A stretch of 64,000 bases of DNA, from contig NZ_JACKZA010000010.1 of the NCBI RefSeq assembly GCF_015100155.1, positions 49,653-113,652 of the forward strand, read 5' to 3'. The position numbers and the translations under genes were made by a program. A model generated the notes under the pieces. It was not told where the DNA came from. It searched no databases and saw nothing but the letters and a program-made list of their open reading frames with translations. Below, one piece after another: positions 44,173 to 53,197 of the stretch; the first letter of the stretch is position 1, and every line of letters starts with the position of its first letter. Origin of the DNA: Acidithiobacillus sp. HP-2 (lineage in GTDB: Bacteria > Pseudomonadota > Gammaproteobacteria > Acidithiobacillales > Acidithiobacillaceae).

Positions 44173-45861
44173 TCAGCACCACCGTAACATAACGTTGAGA
44201 CGCCGCGCCCCACTCAACAAAATCTGAGTCATGCGGGCATACAGGTCATTGACATACAGCTCTCTGGACAACAAGGCATACAGGGCCAGATAAACACCAC
44301 GCCAGCGGCCCTGATCTGCGCGATCCCACCAACCGCTGGAATCCGCAAAAAAGGTCAAAGCCCAGGCACCGACAAAGAGCAGCGCAAGGATGATCACCAA
44401 CACGTCAAAGTAGACGCTGTTGATACTGGCGGCACCATATATCTGATATTCCTCGTCGTGCGGATATAAAAAGTGTCCGAAGTAATGGCTGATCAGGGTA
44501 TAACCAATGACCACCAGAACAAATGATCCGAGAATACCACCCATCAAACGCCAGGGGTTGGTATGGGTCATTTTATGGGTGGCAAACAAGGCCTGGGCTC
44601 CGGTCACCCAGCCGAAAAAGAGCAGGATAATGACCCCTTGTTCGTGCAGAAGTCGCGATGAAACAAATAAGTGGGACACACTGAGCACGACTACTGGTAC
44701 GATAATGGTCAAGGCTGCCGCCGCCAGCCAGGGCAGCCGTGAAGGCTTGGCCGGACGCCGCTCGACAATCGAGGTGTACACTGGGTCCGCAGGGACGCCA
44801 TCATGTTCCCGGGCCTCGCCAATGATATTTCCTGCTCCCAAAAACAGGGATGCCTTGAAAAATCCGTGGGCGATCAGATGGAAAATGGCCAGAGCAAAAG
44901 CCCCAACCCCGCATTCCATGACCATAAAACCCATCTGCCCCATGGTCGAATAGCCCAGTGAGCGTTTCACATCATTTTGAATCAACATCATGGCTGATCC
45001 CACTACAGCGGTAATCAGGCCTACGATAAATACAAAATGCAAAACAATACTGGCGTGTTCGAATACCGGAAAAAACCGGTTAAACAAAAATCCGCCTGCG
45101 TTGACTATGCCTGCATGCATAAGTGCAGACACTGGGGTCGGACCATCCATGGTGTAGGGTAACCAGCCATGAAGCAGAAACTGGGCAGAGCGCGCAAAAG
45201 CGGCGAAAGCCAGGAGAAAACCCACCAGCTCCGGAACCGATAAACCCCAGAAAGCGTCCAGATGCGGATACATTTGCAGCCGGGAAAAAATCACCGGAAG
45301 GGAAATAGAGTGGTAACTTCTGATCAGTACAAAAGCGGCCAACCAGAGTGGCACATCTCCGGCCCGGTAAGTAATTTGCGTCCAGAACGCATAACGTCCT
45401 GCTGCAGGACGGTTGGTATCGTGGCCCAACAAAAAATAAAGTACCACCCCCACCAGAAACCAGGCGACCAGCAAGGTAATCAGATCAGCCGCAGAAACCA
45501 TGAATAAAATAGTCGCTGTCATCAAGTCAAGAAGCGCAAAAAAGCGGGTGTAATTAGCCTCTTCGACCATGTAGCGCACAGAATACATATGGACCAGCAG
45601 GCTGATTCCACTCACAAAACTCCACATGATGAGGGTTAGAGGATCAAGCCATACACTCCCCCAGAGGGTGCCGATAACCTCCACGCGCGAAAAGCCGCCC
45701 AGGGCATAACTGGTCAGCTCAATGAGCGCCAATATAAAAGTCAGCAAGGTAATGATTACGCTGATTCGCGCCGCCACCTTGCGGGCAGAATGCGCAAAGA
45801 CAAAAATAATGACTGCCGATAAAATTGGCAGGAATGGAATTGCAATTGCCCAATTACCCAT
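44173..45861 (-). CDS. dabB: DabB, NuoL/Mrp-type membrane subunit of the DAB pump
   Basis: A 562-aa proton-conducting membrane transporter-family protein with AGGGAG before ATG 45861. It has about fourteen membrane helices; the antiporter-like core shows HGWLPYTMDGPTPVSALMHAGIVNAGGFL, MLIQNDVKRSLGYSTMGQMGFMV and HLIAHGFFKASLFLGAG. These are typical of NuoL/MrpA relatives, including the Lys and His residues of the proton path. DabB energises the DabA reaction. It follows cbbO by 33 bp and precedes the extra membrane gene by one base. Confidence 0.92.
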   Translation of the reverse strand: MGNWAIAIPFLPILSAVIIFVFAHSARKVAARISVIITLLTFILALIELTSYALGGFSRVEVIGTLWGSVWLDPLTLIMWSFVSGISLLVHMYSVRYMVEEANYTRFFALLDLMTATILFMVSAADLITLLVAWFLVGVVLYFLLGHDTNRPAAGRYAFWTQITYRAGDVPLWLAAFVLIRSYHSISLPVIFSRLQMYPHLDAFWGLSVPELVGFLLAFAAFARSAQFLLHGWLPYTMDGPTPVSALMHAGIVNAGGFLFNRFFPVFEHASIVLHFVFIVGLITAVVGSAMMLIQNDVKRSLGYSTMGQMGFMVMECGVGAFALAIFHLIAHGFFKASLFLGAGNIIGEAREHDGVPADPVYTSIVERRPAKPSRLPWLAAAALTIIVPVVVLSVSHLFVSSRLLHEQGVIILLFFGWVTGAQALFATHKMTHTNPWRLMGGILGSFVLVVIGYTLISHYFGHFLYPHDEEYQIYGAASINSVYFDVLVIILALLFVGAWALTFFADSSGWWDRADQGRWRGVYLALYALLSRELYVNDLYARMTQILLSGARRLNVMLRWC

Positions 45862-45894
45862 TCGACACTCCCTGTATTATGTTCCAATTTAAAA

Positions 45895-48249
45895 TCATTT
45901 GGTCATGGATATATAAAGCTGCGGTAATTTTTCTGGAAGCTTGTCCACATGATCCAGCACCAGATAATTACGTTGCCCGAAAATTCTGGAAACATATTCA
46001 TCGGCATAAGGGTCCAGAGACAGGCAAAATGTCCGGATACCCTTGCGGTTCAGTTCTTCTACGGCTTTTTTGGTATCAAAACGCAAATATTGTGGATCGC
46101 GCACATCATTATCTGCGGGTTCACCATCGGTGAGGAGCAGAATCAATTTTTTCTGGCTGGCACGCTGATCCAGCAGATGTCCGGCATGGCGCAGTGCCGC
46201 ACCCATGCGGGTCGAAAGCTGTCCGGTCATTCCTGCCAGACGACCTTTCACTTTGTCATCATACGGCGCATCAAAGTCCTTGAACTTGTAAAACTCTACG
46301 TCGTGGCGCCCATTGGAATCAAAACCACAGAGCATATAGGGGTCGCCAATGCGCTCCAGGGCCTCAGCCAGCAAAGCCGTGGCTTCCCTGGCCAAATGCA
46401 GCACACTGACATCTCCTTCCGAACGCGTACGCAGCAGGTCATTGGTCGATTCGGAAAGATCAACCAGCAACATGACGGAAAGATCACGAATATTCAGACG
46501 GGTGCGAATACCTATACGCGGATCCGGCTGTTGCCCCATGCGGATATCCGTCATCGCCAGAATGGCCGCATTAATATCAATTTCATCCCCATCTTCGACT
46601 TTGCGCGTCCGCACCACGCCCTGGGGCTGCACCGCTTCAATCAGCTTGCGCAGCCTTTGCACCAAAGGCTTTTGTTGTTCGAGCATGGTATTAATTTCTG
46701 AGGGATCTCCCATTTTGGGATGTTTTTCATACACGGTCACCCACAAGGGACGTTCCAGCTGGGTCTGATAATCCCACTCGGAATAATTTACCGGTTGCGA
46801 TACCGGCGTCTTGCCCTCTTTTTCGTTAAACGTCAGACCATCGTCGTCATAGAACTCTGTGGCGAGCACCCAGACTTCCTGGGCATCATCTCCCGCTGTT
46901 TCCACATCGACGGCGTTGATCATTTCCATGATGCTGACATATTTGCGTACCTGAGCCTGACCGCCGGAGAGAGGATCGCCACTCCAGTCTGTGGCAGGCG
47001 CCGTCCAGAGATAGCGATTATCATCGCGATATGGGCTTTCAGACTGATCTTTCTGCACAGAGTAATTCCAGGAAGATTTTTCACATTCTTCTGCCAGTTT
47101 TTCAGCAGCCGCCATCAGCACATCATAAACGTCTTCTTCGGCTGCCAACACCCGGATAAACGCTTCTCGGGCGTTGGCCACAAAGGGATGTGGATCAGCA
47201 TAGTCAGCATCGAGCAGTGCGAGGCTGATACGATCCATGATGGCTACGGTTTCAGGTTCTGCTGCCTGTTCCTCACAGGCCGGCAAACGGCCTAAATGTT
47301 GCCATAGAGGGAAAAGGCCCGGGAATTTCTGGATGGCAAGATGCTCAACCCGGGCATCTTCCAGAATACCAATCCACAAACGTTGCAAGGGCTTTGCCAG
47401 CTCAAAACGGGGATCGTATCTGGAAAAAACCACATGCGCTGCGGCGTGTGCCGCTGCAGCACGATACAGCTCCAGGGCGGCTGTTTTTTCCCCTTGGGCG
47501 TTTTCCACATCGTCGTAGGCGTCGGGAACATGAATGAAGTAATTTTCTATGTAGGGCTGGTAACCTTCTCTGGTTTCATAATCTCCGGAAGTGGGTCGCA
47601 AAAAAAAATCACGACCCCACAAAGCGCGCAGATACATGATCAAACGGCGTTGTACGTCAATGAAAAGAACACCGCGACGTTCCTGCTGAAGCACGGCAAG
47701 GGATTGTGGCGTATTCAGACCGAAAAATTCTACCTGTGCGGCAAAATCACTGCGATAGGCGGAAATACCCCAGCTGGCCCAACGCCGCAAACCACCCAGG
47801 GTCATTTTTTCGAGGAGCACTTCAATTTTGCCCAACATCGGACGAACACCACGCGGTGCCTGGGCGAGTAACTGATCAAGCAGCAGCAGATAGCCGCGAA
47901 ACAATTCCAGTTCACCCAAACGACGGGAAACAATCGGAGCACTGGTGAAAAATAAGGCCAGCACTTCGGCGCTGGTTTTGGAAAACATGCGAATGGCCAT
48001 GGAAAGCATTTCGAATACAGCCTGCTCGCCAATTTCACGGGCAACCTGTGGGGCACTTTCTATAAAAGCAAGAACCAGATCAGTCCCACGCCCCAGCGCC
48101 TTAAGGCTGCTGGCACCCTGCAGATAGGATTCGAGACCACGTCGACCAAAAACCCGGGCGGCTTCATACCAATTAGCCTCCAGGACTTCGGCGGCGTGTG
48201 GCCCCAGATCTTCCAATATTTCCGGATAATCCGCCAACTGAATGGACAT
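45895..48249 (-). CDS. cbbO: CbbO, von Willebrand A-domain RubisCO activase adaptor
   Basis: A 784-aa protein. The N-terminal helical half begins MSIQLADYPEILEDLGPHAAEVLE. The C-terminal quarter is a VWA domain with the MIDAS motif MLLVDLSESTND (DxSxS) and a later ILLLTDGEPADNDVRD. CbbO links the CbbQ hexamer to RubisCO via an Asp of the MIDAS site. The gene lies between mcdB and dabB. Two activase systems cannot be ruled out elsewhere in the genome, but this cbbO and the cbbQ at 39114 fit the carboxysome type. Confidence 0.93.
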   Translation of the reverse strand: MSIQLADYPEILEDLGPHAAEVLEANWYEAARVFGRRGLESYLQGASSLKALGRGTDLVLAFIESAPQVAREIGEQAVFEMLSMAIRMFSKTSAEVLALFFTSAPIVSRRLGELELFRGYLLLLDQLLAQAPRGVRPMLGKIEVLLEKMTLGGLRRWASWGISAYRSDFAAQVEFFGLNTPQSLAVLQQERRGVLFIDVQRRLIMYLRALWGRDFFLRPTSGDYETREGYQPYIENYFIHVPDAYDDVENAQGEKTAALELYRAAAAHAAAHVVFSRYDPRFELAKPLQRLWIGILEDARVEHLAIQKFPGLFPLWQHLGRLPACEEQAAEPETVAIMDRISLALLDADYADPHPFVANAREAFIRVLAAEEDVYDVLMAAAEKLAEECEKSSWNYSVQKDQSESPYRDDNRYLWTAPATDWSGDPLSGGQAQVRKYVSIMEMINAVDVETAGDDAQEVWVLATEFYDDDGLTFNEKEGKTPVSQPVNYSEWDYQTQLERPLWVTVYEKHPKMGDPSEINTMLEQQKPLVQRLRKLIEAVQPQGVVRTRKVEDGDEIDINAAILAMTDIRMGQQPDPRIGIRTRLNIRDLSVMLLVDLSESTNDLLRTRSEGDVSVLHLAREATALLAEALERIGDPYMLCGFDSNGRHDVEFYKFKDFDAPYDDKVKGRLAGMTGQLSTRMGAALRHAGHLLDQRASQKKLILLLTDGEPADNDVRDPQYLRFDTKKAVEELNRKGIRTFCLSLDPYADEYVSRIFGQRNYLVLDHVDKLPEKLPQLYISMTK

Positions 48250-48337
48250 ACCTAGCTCACCCCATTTTTATCGCAAAGCACCCTATACCCATGTACTACA
48301 CACAGGTCGGCCGAAATATATCAGCAAGAAGGCGGTG

Positions 48338-48574
48338 CTAGTCTGGCCAAATACGCTGAGGATTGATTTCACGCCCACCACCCGCATTCAGATCACTCAC
48401 GCCTGGCGTTTCTTTGGGCGTGCTTTTCTGAGCCGGTTTACTGCTCGTTTCCAGTTTATTGATCGTAGTTGTTTTTTCGGCATCTGCCGCAGGAGTGCTG
48501 TTTGCACTGGCGGCCGGAGTACGCCGTCTGGGACTCTGGATACTCGCGTTGAGTTTGTTCTCCAAATTGCTCAT
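48338..48574 (-). CDS. mcdB: McdB-like carboxysome-positioning adaptor
   Basis: A 78-aa protein of low complexity. The basic N-terminus [20 protein letters not shown], the Ala/Thr/Lys-rich disordered middle, and the C-terminal Trp two residues before the end (INPQRIWPD) are the features described for alpha-carboxysome McdB. It starts four bases inside the end of mcdA (ATGA overlap). McdB binds the shell, stimulates the ATPase of McdA and spreads carboxysomes over the nucleoid. Sequence conservation in this family is low, so the call rests on position, size and the terminal Trp. Confidence 0.8.
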   Translation of the reverse strand: MSNLENKLNASIQSPRRRTPAASANSTPAADAEKTTTINKLETSSKPAQKSTPKETPGVSDLNAGGGREINPQRIWPD

Positions 48575-49197
48575 TTCAAGATCTCCTCAATAATTCCTTC
48601 GAATTCCTGTACGGCAGCCGTGGCCCGCTTCCCCATCTGATACACACTTTTGCCTTCAATGGCTGCATTCCGGTATATGGCCCGGCGGGCAACCTGCACG
48701 GGTAACACATTCAGACCCATTGCCTGAACTGCAGATTCTGCAGCACGAGACAAAGCACTGTGACTTTCAACCTGATTCAGCACAAATGCCGCATTTCGGG
48801 TTGCTTTACCCGCTTGCAGGGCCGAAATCACTTCCACACTACGTTGGCTCGCCCATAAATCCAGTGGCGAGGGCAGCACTGGTAGTAATATCCAGTCCGC
48901 CATCGCCAGCACTTCCCGGGTTTCAGCGCTCTCCAGGGAAGGCGGACAATCAATCACCCAGTAGGCAAAATCAGCGGATTGCCCCGCACTTTGTTCTGAC
49001 CAGCTTTGTACAGACAAAGCATGACCATCAGCTTCAGCAGCCCAATCCGCCCAATAGCCCAGGCTCCCCTGAGGGTCGGCATCCAGCAGTAAGGTGGCAC
49101 CGCGTTTGGACAAGCCCATCGCCAGGTTCCAGGCCAGAGTGGTTTTGCCACAACCACCTTTGGCATTAAAAAGGGCAATCCGCCTGGCGGTGGTCAT
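48571..49197 (-). CDS. mcdA: McdA-like ParA-type ATPase for carboxysome positioning
   Basis: A 208-aa ParA/MinD-type ATPase from ATG 49197. The deviant Walker [20 protein letters not shown] is at residues about 9-27; Walker A-prime is [18 protein letters not shown] and Walker [15 protein letters not shown]. Such proteins bind DNA nonspecifically in the ATP form. Located in the cso cluster and coupled to an McdB-like gene, it should drive even spacing of carboxysomes. The alternative TTG at 49203 adds two residues. Confidence 0.9.
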   Translation of the reverse strand: MTTARRIALFNAKGGCGKTTLAWNLAMGLSKRGATLLLDADPQGSLGYWADWAAEADGHALSVQSWSEQSAGQSADFAYWVIDCPPSLESAETREVLAMADWILLPVLPSPLDLWASQRSVEVISALQAGKATRNAAFVLNQVESHSALSRAAESAVQAMGLNVLPVQVARRAIYRNAAIEGKSVYQMGKRATAAVQEFEGIIEEILK

Positions 49198-49205
49198 GAT
49201 CAATG

Positions 49206-49487
49206 TTACTCCCGTGCCTGCACTGCGCAGTACTCAGCCGCTGCGGCAAATTCTGCCCGCTCAGGCTCCACGGCATCTCCTTCAAATTGAATTGCGACGA
49301 CCACGTAGGTTTTCGCAAAATTCAGGTTTGGATAATAGTCAAGTTTCTCAGAAAGTCCCGTCAGCAAATCCAGAAAATGACGAGTTCGTGCATAGTCGGA
49401 AAACTCAAATCGTTTGCTCCACCCCAAAGGACGACGCTGAATTTCCCATCCCTCGGGAGCCTGGATATCCTGGAGATCCTGGTTCAC
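49206..49487 (-). CDS. acRAF, pterin-dehydratase-like RubisCO assembly factor
   Basis: A short protein (93 aa from GTG 49487, 95 aa from ATG 49493). GGAGG ends directly at the ATG but is six bases from the GTG, so the GTG start is preferred. The sequence [30 protein letters not shown] then [23 protein letters not shown] follows the pterin-4a-carbinolamine dehydratase fold. The catalytic His-His pattern of true dehydratases is not visible. Homologues next to alpha-carboxysome genes act as chaperones for form IA RubisCO assembly. It lies between the bacterioferritin-like gene and mcdA. Confidence 0.85.
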   Translation of the reverse strand: MNQDLQDIQAPEGWEIQRRPLGWSKRFEFSDYARTRHFLDLLTGLSEKLDYYPNLNFAKTYVVVAIQFEGDAVEPERAEFAAAAEYCAVQARE

Positions 49488-49502
49488 AAACATCCTCCAA
49501 AC

Positions 49503-49943
49503 TTAGTGAAAACGCTCCAACATTTCGGCAAGCGACCGCATATGGCCTTCTTCATCGGCGCGCAGATGGGCAAACACCTCGGCAGAAGGAATATCCCGCA
49601 TACGCTCGGAAAAATTCTGGGCTTCGCTATACAATTGCACAGCCGAATACTCCAGATCCTGATCGTGCGTCAACATTTCGCGCAAATCCCTACCCGGGCG
49701 CGGTGGCAGTAATTGCGCACCCGTCGGCGCTATTCCCATCAGCAAAAGCTGTTGACTGAGAATACCGGCATGATCCAGCTCTTCCCGCGATTCATGACGA
49801 AAATATTCCGCCCAATCTGCCATGCCCCAGAGCGTACAAAGACTTGACTGGGTACGGTACTGCTGCACCGCCGTGTACTCATGAGTCAGCGCACGCGTGA
49901 AAAAACCAATGATGCGTGGATGATGATTACGCATCCCATTCAT
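49503..49943 (-). CDS. Carboxysome-associated bacterioferritin-like protein
   Basis: A 146-aa four-helix ferritin-like protein. Candidate di-iron ligands are in ALTHEYTAVQQYRTQ, ESREELDHAGIL, DQDLEYSAVQLYSEA and LRADEEGHMRSLAEML (E, ExxH, E, ExxH pattern). Homologues are a regular member of alpha-carboxysome operons, directly after csoS1B, as here (5 bp gap). The role in the carboxysome is not established. The bacterioferritin heme Met is not obvious. Confidence 0.88.
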   Translation of the reverse strand: MNGMRNHHPRIIGFFTRALTHEYTAVQQYRTQSSLCTLWGMADWAEYFRHESREELDHAGILSQQLLLMGIAPTGAQLLPPRPGRDLREMLTHDQDLEYSAVQLYSEAQNFSERMRDIPSAEVFAHLRADEEGHMRSLAEMLERFH

Positions 49944-49948
49944 GGGTT

Positions 49949-50287
49949 TCAGCTCAGATTGCCGGTAACATCACCATCCCGGCCACTACCATCAGCGCTG
50001 GGAGACTGAGGTAAAATATGTTCCACCTCGGTGTGTACCCGGGCAATAATGTGGGCAGCAACAAGGCCGTCACCAACTCTTTCACAAGCATCCGCACCTG
50101 CACGAACAGCCGCATTCACTGCACCCGTTTCGCCACGCACCAACACGGTGACATATCCACCACCAACAAACTGACGGCCAACCAAACGGACTTCGGCTGC
50201 TTTGGTCATCGCATCCGCTGCTTCAATAGCCGGTACCAGACCGCGTGTTTCAATCATACCCAGAGCAATACCCGTAAGTGCTGCCAT
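49949..50287 (-). CDS. csoS1B: CsoS1B, hexameric BMC shell protein with C-terminal extension
   Basis: A 112-aa BMC-H protein. The core TGIALGMIETRGLVPAIEAADAMTKAAEVRL, VGRQFVGGGYVTVLVRGETGAVNAAVRAG and ACERVGDGLVAAHIIARVH is the canonical CsoS1 domain. The C-terminal extension (SPSADGSGRDGDVTGNLS) distinguishes CsoS1B from the two 98-aa paralogues. Hexamers tile the shell facets and their pores pass bicarbonate and sugar phosphates. Third of the three csoS1 genes. Confidence 0.94.
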   Translation of the reverse strand: MAALTGIALGMIETRGLVPAIEAADAMTKAAEVRLVGRQFVGGGYVTVLVRGETGAVNAAVRAGADACERVGDGLVAAHIIARVHTEVEHILPQSPSADGSGRDGDVTGNLS

Positions 50288-50323
50288 CTGTGTCTCCTTT
50301 ATATTGATTACATCTGCCAGGAA

Positions 50324-50342
50324 GGGCGTAGGAACTACGCCC
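50324..50342 (-). promoter_or_regulatory. Perfect hairpin between csoS1A and csoS1B
   Basis: GGGCGTAG-GAA-CTACGCCC forms an 8-bp perfect stem with a three-base loop in the 92-base gap between the two shell genes. No T-run follows on the minus strand, so it is more likely an mRNA-stability or processing element than a terminator. Confidence 0.6.
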
Positions 50343-50379
50343 GCTCACTCGCGTTCATTTAAGCGACAATCAAACCGGT

Positions 50380-50676
50380 TCAGGCTGATGGTGCTTTCGG
50401 CAGAATGTGTTCAACCTCGGAATGGACACGGGCGATAATGTGGGCGGCTACCAGACCATCACCGACCCGTTCGCAGGCATCAGCACCAGCACGAACTGCA
50501 GCATTTACCGCACCCGTTTCGCCGCGCACCAACACGGTGACATAACCACCACCGACAAACTGGCGACCAATCAAACGGACTTCAGCAGCCTTGGTCATCG
50601 CATCAGCCGCTTCAATAGCCGGCACCAAACCACGGGTTTCAATCATACCCAACGCAATACCTGTTACTTCTGCCAT
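50380..50676 (-). CDS. csoS1A: CsoS1A, hexameric BMC shell protein
   Basis: A 98-aa BMC-H protein from ATG 50676 (MAEVTGIALGMIETRGLVPA). It has the same core as the neighbours, ending HIIARVHSEVEHILPKAPSA. It differs from csoS1C at a few residues at both ends only; 193 bp in the middle are identical to csoS1C. It is a major facet protein of the carboxysome. An in-frame start at 50700 adds eight residues not found in the family. Confidence 0.94.
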   Translation of the reverse strand: MAEVTGIALGMIETRGLVPAIEAADAMTKAAEVRLIGRQFVGGGYVTVLVRGETGAVNAAVRAGADACERVGDGLVAAHIIARVHSEVEHILPKAPSA

Positions 50677-50732
50677 TTCATCAACTCCTTCAATAGACAA
50701 TCTAAAAATCAGAACCGCTGGATGCCGCTGCT

Positions 50733-51029
50733 TTAAGCAGTGGCAGCCTTCGGCAGGATGTGCTCGACTTCAGAGTGCACACGCGCAATGATGTGTGCAG
50801 CCACCAGGCCGTCACCCACCCGTTCGCAGGCATCAGCACCAGCACGAACTGCAGCATTTACCGCACCCGTTTCGCCGCGCACCAACACGGTGACATAACC
50901 ACCACCGACAAACTGGCGACCAATCAAACGGACTTCAGCAGCCTTGGTCATCGCATCAGCCGCTTCAATAGCCGGCACCAAACCACGGGTTTCAATCATA
51001 CCCAACGCAACACCTGATACATCTGCCAT
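50733..51029 (-). CDS. csoS1C: CsoS1C, hexameric BMC shell protein
   Basis: A 98-aa BMC-H protein from ATG 51029 (MADVSGVALGMIETRGLVPA), first of the three csoS1 genes. The core is GGGYVTVLVRGETGAVNAAVRAGADACERVGDGLVAAHIIARVH. It closely resembles CsoS1A, with substitutions only near the termini. The stop codon lies in a small imperfect hairpin (GCCGCTGC, GCAGTGGC, 50724-50744). It follows csoS4B by 44 bp. Confidence 0.94.
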   Translation of the reverse strand: MADVSGVALGMIETRGLVPAIEAADAMTKAAEVRLIGRQFVGGGYVTVLVRGETGAVNAAVRAGADACERVGDGLVAAHIIARVHSEVEHILPKAATA

Positions 51030-51073
51030 TTGCACCCCTCCTTACGAGAACAAAACCCAATATAGAGAACGTT

Positions 51074-51319
51074 TCAAGGTTCCCAAAAGTCAATGATTCC
51101 ACCAATGGTCAAATCAGTATGAATCTCAAAGTCGCCCGCCGCATAACGCGCCGCCGAACCTGCTACCGTAAACACCCACTTACCCGGTGGAACCCCCACG
51201 GGATCTATCGCTACATTCAGTTTCCCTGCTGCATCAGACAACACCCGTAACGAAATTTGCTTCAGTCCAGGAACCCGACGGGTGACCACCAGCTCCGAAA
51301 CCACCTGCATAATCTCCAC
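51074..51319 (-). CDS. csoS4B: CsoS4B, pentameric vertex protein
   Basis: About 81 aa from GTG 51319; this start matches the known family N-terminus (M-E-x-M), and ATG 51310 is an alternative. The EutN/CcmL fold is shown by VTRRVPGLKQISLRVL, IDPVGVPPGKWVFTVAGSAARYA and LTIGGIIDFWEP. Pentamers cap the icosahedral vertices of the carboxysome. The gene follows csoS4A with two bases between. Confidence 0.92.
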   Translation of the reverse strand: MEIMQVVSELVVTRRVPGLKQISLRVLSDAAGKLNVAIDPVGVPPGKWVFTVAGSAARYAAGDFEIHTDLTIGGIIDFWEP

Positions 51320-51321
51320 GA

Positions 51322-51573
51322 CTACAGAGGGTCCCAATTATCAATGATGCCAATAATCGTCAGATCTGATGGATAATCCTTACTGCCAGCAGCTTCGCGC
51401 GCTGCCGAAGATCCCACACAAATCACCCAATCACCGGGAATACAACCCACAGCGTCCACCGCCAGTGAGCGCGGTCCACCTTCCTTTTCCTGAACCACCA
51501 GTAGAGGACGATGACCCATTTCTGCAATACGGTTGGTCGATACCAGAGTTTTTTCCACACGCATGATCTTCAT
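51322..51573 (-). CDS. csoS4A: CsoS4A, pentameric vertex protein
   Basis: An 83-aa BMC-P protein: MKIMRVEKTLVSTNRI, GHRPLLVVQEKEGGPRSLAVDAVGCIPGDWVICVGSSAARE, LTIIGIIDNWDPL. It closes the shell vertices with CsoS4B. Its ATG overlaps the csoSCA stop (ATGA), a translational coupling that ties the rare vertex protein to the carbonic anhydrase. Confidence 0.94.
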   Translation of the reverse strand: MKIMRVEKTLVSTNRIAEMGHRPLLVVQEKEGGPRSLAVDAVGCIPGDWVICVGSSAAREAAGSKDYPSDLTIIGIIDNWDPL

Positions 51574-53141
51574 GTGAGTGGCACCTCCTCCAATGGGCTG
51601 CCCAGTTTCTGATTCTGGACGCTGCCATGTAAATAAAGCATACCTTCGGACAGTAAATCACTGTACCGTGCTTGAATAGCTGCTGCCACGCGCTGTAATT
51701 TGATAATGATGCGTTCTCTGTGGCCAGGAACATTGGCGTCATATCTGTAATTAATCGCCATGGGTATGGGTAAACCCTGCTCGACATTCAGATGTCGAAA
51801 AATTTTGACCCCCACATCCAGATCCGCAGCTCCCTCTTCCACAGTATCCAGGTGCGCGTAATAAGACAGATTACGCACCTGCAACTCCTGAAAACCGTCA
51901 CCAATACTCATAAAGCGTTCGCCATGTCCTCTGTCAGGATACCAGCCCCCGAAGTTTTCAACGACATATTCTATCTGGCTCAGATTATTGATAAGCAGGT
52001 TGGCAATCAGGCGCCGCATCCCGTCATGGGGTTTGCCGTCACCCTGCCCCCATCCGCCGACATCACTGGCATTGGCGATGGCTTCATAAATTGCAAGGCG
52101 TGCCTGATCGGCATTCATACCCAGAGTCTTTTTATAGAGTTCGGCATTGTCCACAGAGCGGAATAGACTCAAATCTCCCTGACCATCCGGCACATGAATG
52201 CGAATCGCATCAGTATCCGTATCGAGGCCAATCAGCAAAATATCGGTACTGGCACCACAACAAAAAGCATTTTCAATACCATGGCGAAACTGTTGCAAGC
52301 GTTCCAGAGCAGCTTCCATAGCTACTTTTTCATTGCTCTGATGCGCTGCACAACCCTGATGCATAGGATCCAGTGAACTGCGGTGATATACGGCCACCTT
52401 TAGATATCTGGTACCACTATCAGAAGTACTGGGATACCCCTCACGGAAGCGACGCAATTCCGCAGCCTGCCAGTCAAGAATATCGTCTTCTACATCAAAC
52501 AAAGTTCCAGCAAAAGTAGAGTATCGTAATAAATCCGAAGCAGGCAGCCTTAAAATATAGGTAAACAGGCCTTTCAAACGACCATCAGCACAGGCTGAAA
52601 CATTGATTGCGTGAAACCCGCAGTCGACCAGCAAGGCATCCAGACTTTGAGCATCGGCTACTTCCTGATGGATGCGCTGCGAGAATTGCTCAACGCCTGC
52701 CGCCAATGCCGAAAAGATGCTGGAACTATACAAGGTCGGCACATCCACACCATGAATCCACGACCTCTCCAAAACGCCTTCAGGAAAGGGATGACCTAAA
52801 TGCTGTTCTGCCAGACGGTTAGCCTGCTCGGTAAAGTCACGCGATGCGCCCAAAGCAGCCACTTCTTTCAGAACCGGCACAATTTCATCAAAGCGCCGCT
52901 TGATACTTGATTCGAAACGGGCAAGACGATCATTTTCCGTTTTATTCACCAAAGCATGGTGGCATTGGCGAGCGGGCAGGCTGGCGCAGGCTGGATGCAC
53001 AGCTGGCTTACCGTCAGCCTGCTGGGGAACCTGAACGTGCACAGCCTGAGAGAACTGCCTGGCCATGGGCATGGGCATGGGCATGGGCATGGAATCTGGC
53101 GTACCTATACCACGCATGCGTCTGATTTTACGTGTATCCAA
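51570..53141 (-). CDS. csoSCA: CsoSCA, carboxysomal carbonic anhydrase (epsilon/beta type)
   Basis: A 523-aa protein from TTG 53141, with GAGG about eight bases upstream; its beginning MDTRKIRR matches the family start. Catalytic residues are present: VSACADGRLKG (zinc Cys, with the Asp-Arg dyad) and VAVYHRSSLDPMHQGCAAH (zinc His and Cys). The C-terminal half (NNLSQIEYVVENFGGWYP, SYYAHLDTVEEGAADLDVG) is the degenerate second domain. It dehydrates bicarbonate to CO2 inside the shell. The N-terminal tail carries a Met-Pro repeat (MPMPMPMPM) encoded by a hexanucleotide tandem repeat, a region known in relatives to bind RubisCO. Confidence 0.94.
   Translation of the reverse strand: MDTRKIRRMRGIGTPDSMPMPMPMPMARQFSQAVHVQVPQQADGKPAVHPACASLPARQCHHALVNKTENDRLARFESSIKRRFDEIVPVLKEVAALGASRDFTEQANRLAEQHLGHPFPEGVLERSWIHGVDVPTLYSSSIFSALAAGVEQFSQRIHQEVADAQSLDALLVDCGFHAINVSACADGRLKGLFTYILRLPASDLLRYSTFAGTLFDVEDDILDWQAAELRRFREGYPSTSDSGTRYLKVAVYHRSSLDPMHQGCAAHQSNEKVAMEAALERLQQFRHGIENAFCCGASTDILLIGLDTDTDAIRIHVPDGQGDLSLFRSVDNAELYKKTLGMNADQARLAIYEAIANASDVGGWGQGDGKPHDGMRRLIANLLINNLSQIEYVVENFGGWYPDRGHGERFMSIGDGFQELQVRNLSYYAHLDTVEEGAADLDVGVKIFRHLNVEQGLPIPMAINYRYDANVPGHRERIIIKLQRVAAAIQARYSDLLSEGMLYLHGSVQNQKLGSPLEEVPLT
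53065..53094. repeat. Hexanucleotide tandem repeat inside csoSCA
   Basis: Four perfect copies of CATGGG (53065-53088) followed by CATGGA. On the coding strand this reads Met-Pro repeated, residues about 18-25 of CsoSCA. Slippage would change the protein in steps of two residues without breaking the frame. Confidence 0.9.
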
Positions 53142-53197
53142 GCTTCAGCCCTCAACCTGCAAAGCTGAATCATCCCGGTACAGATGCCGAAAATCCA

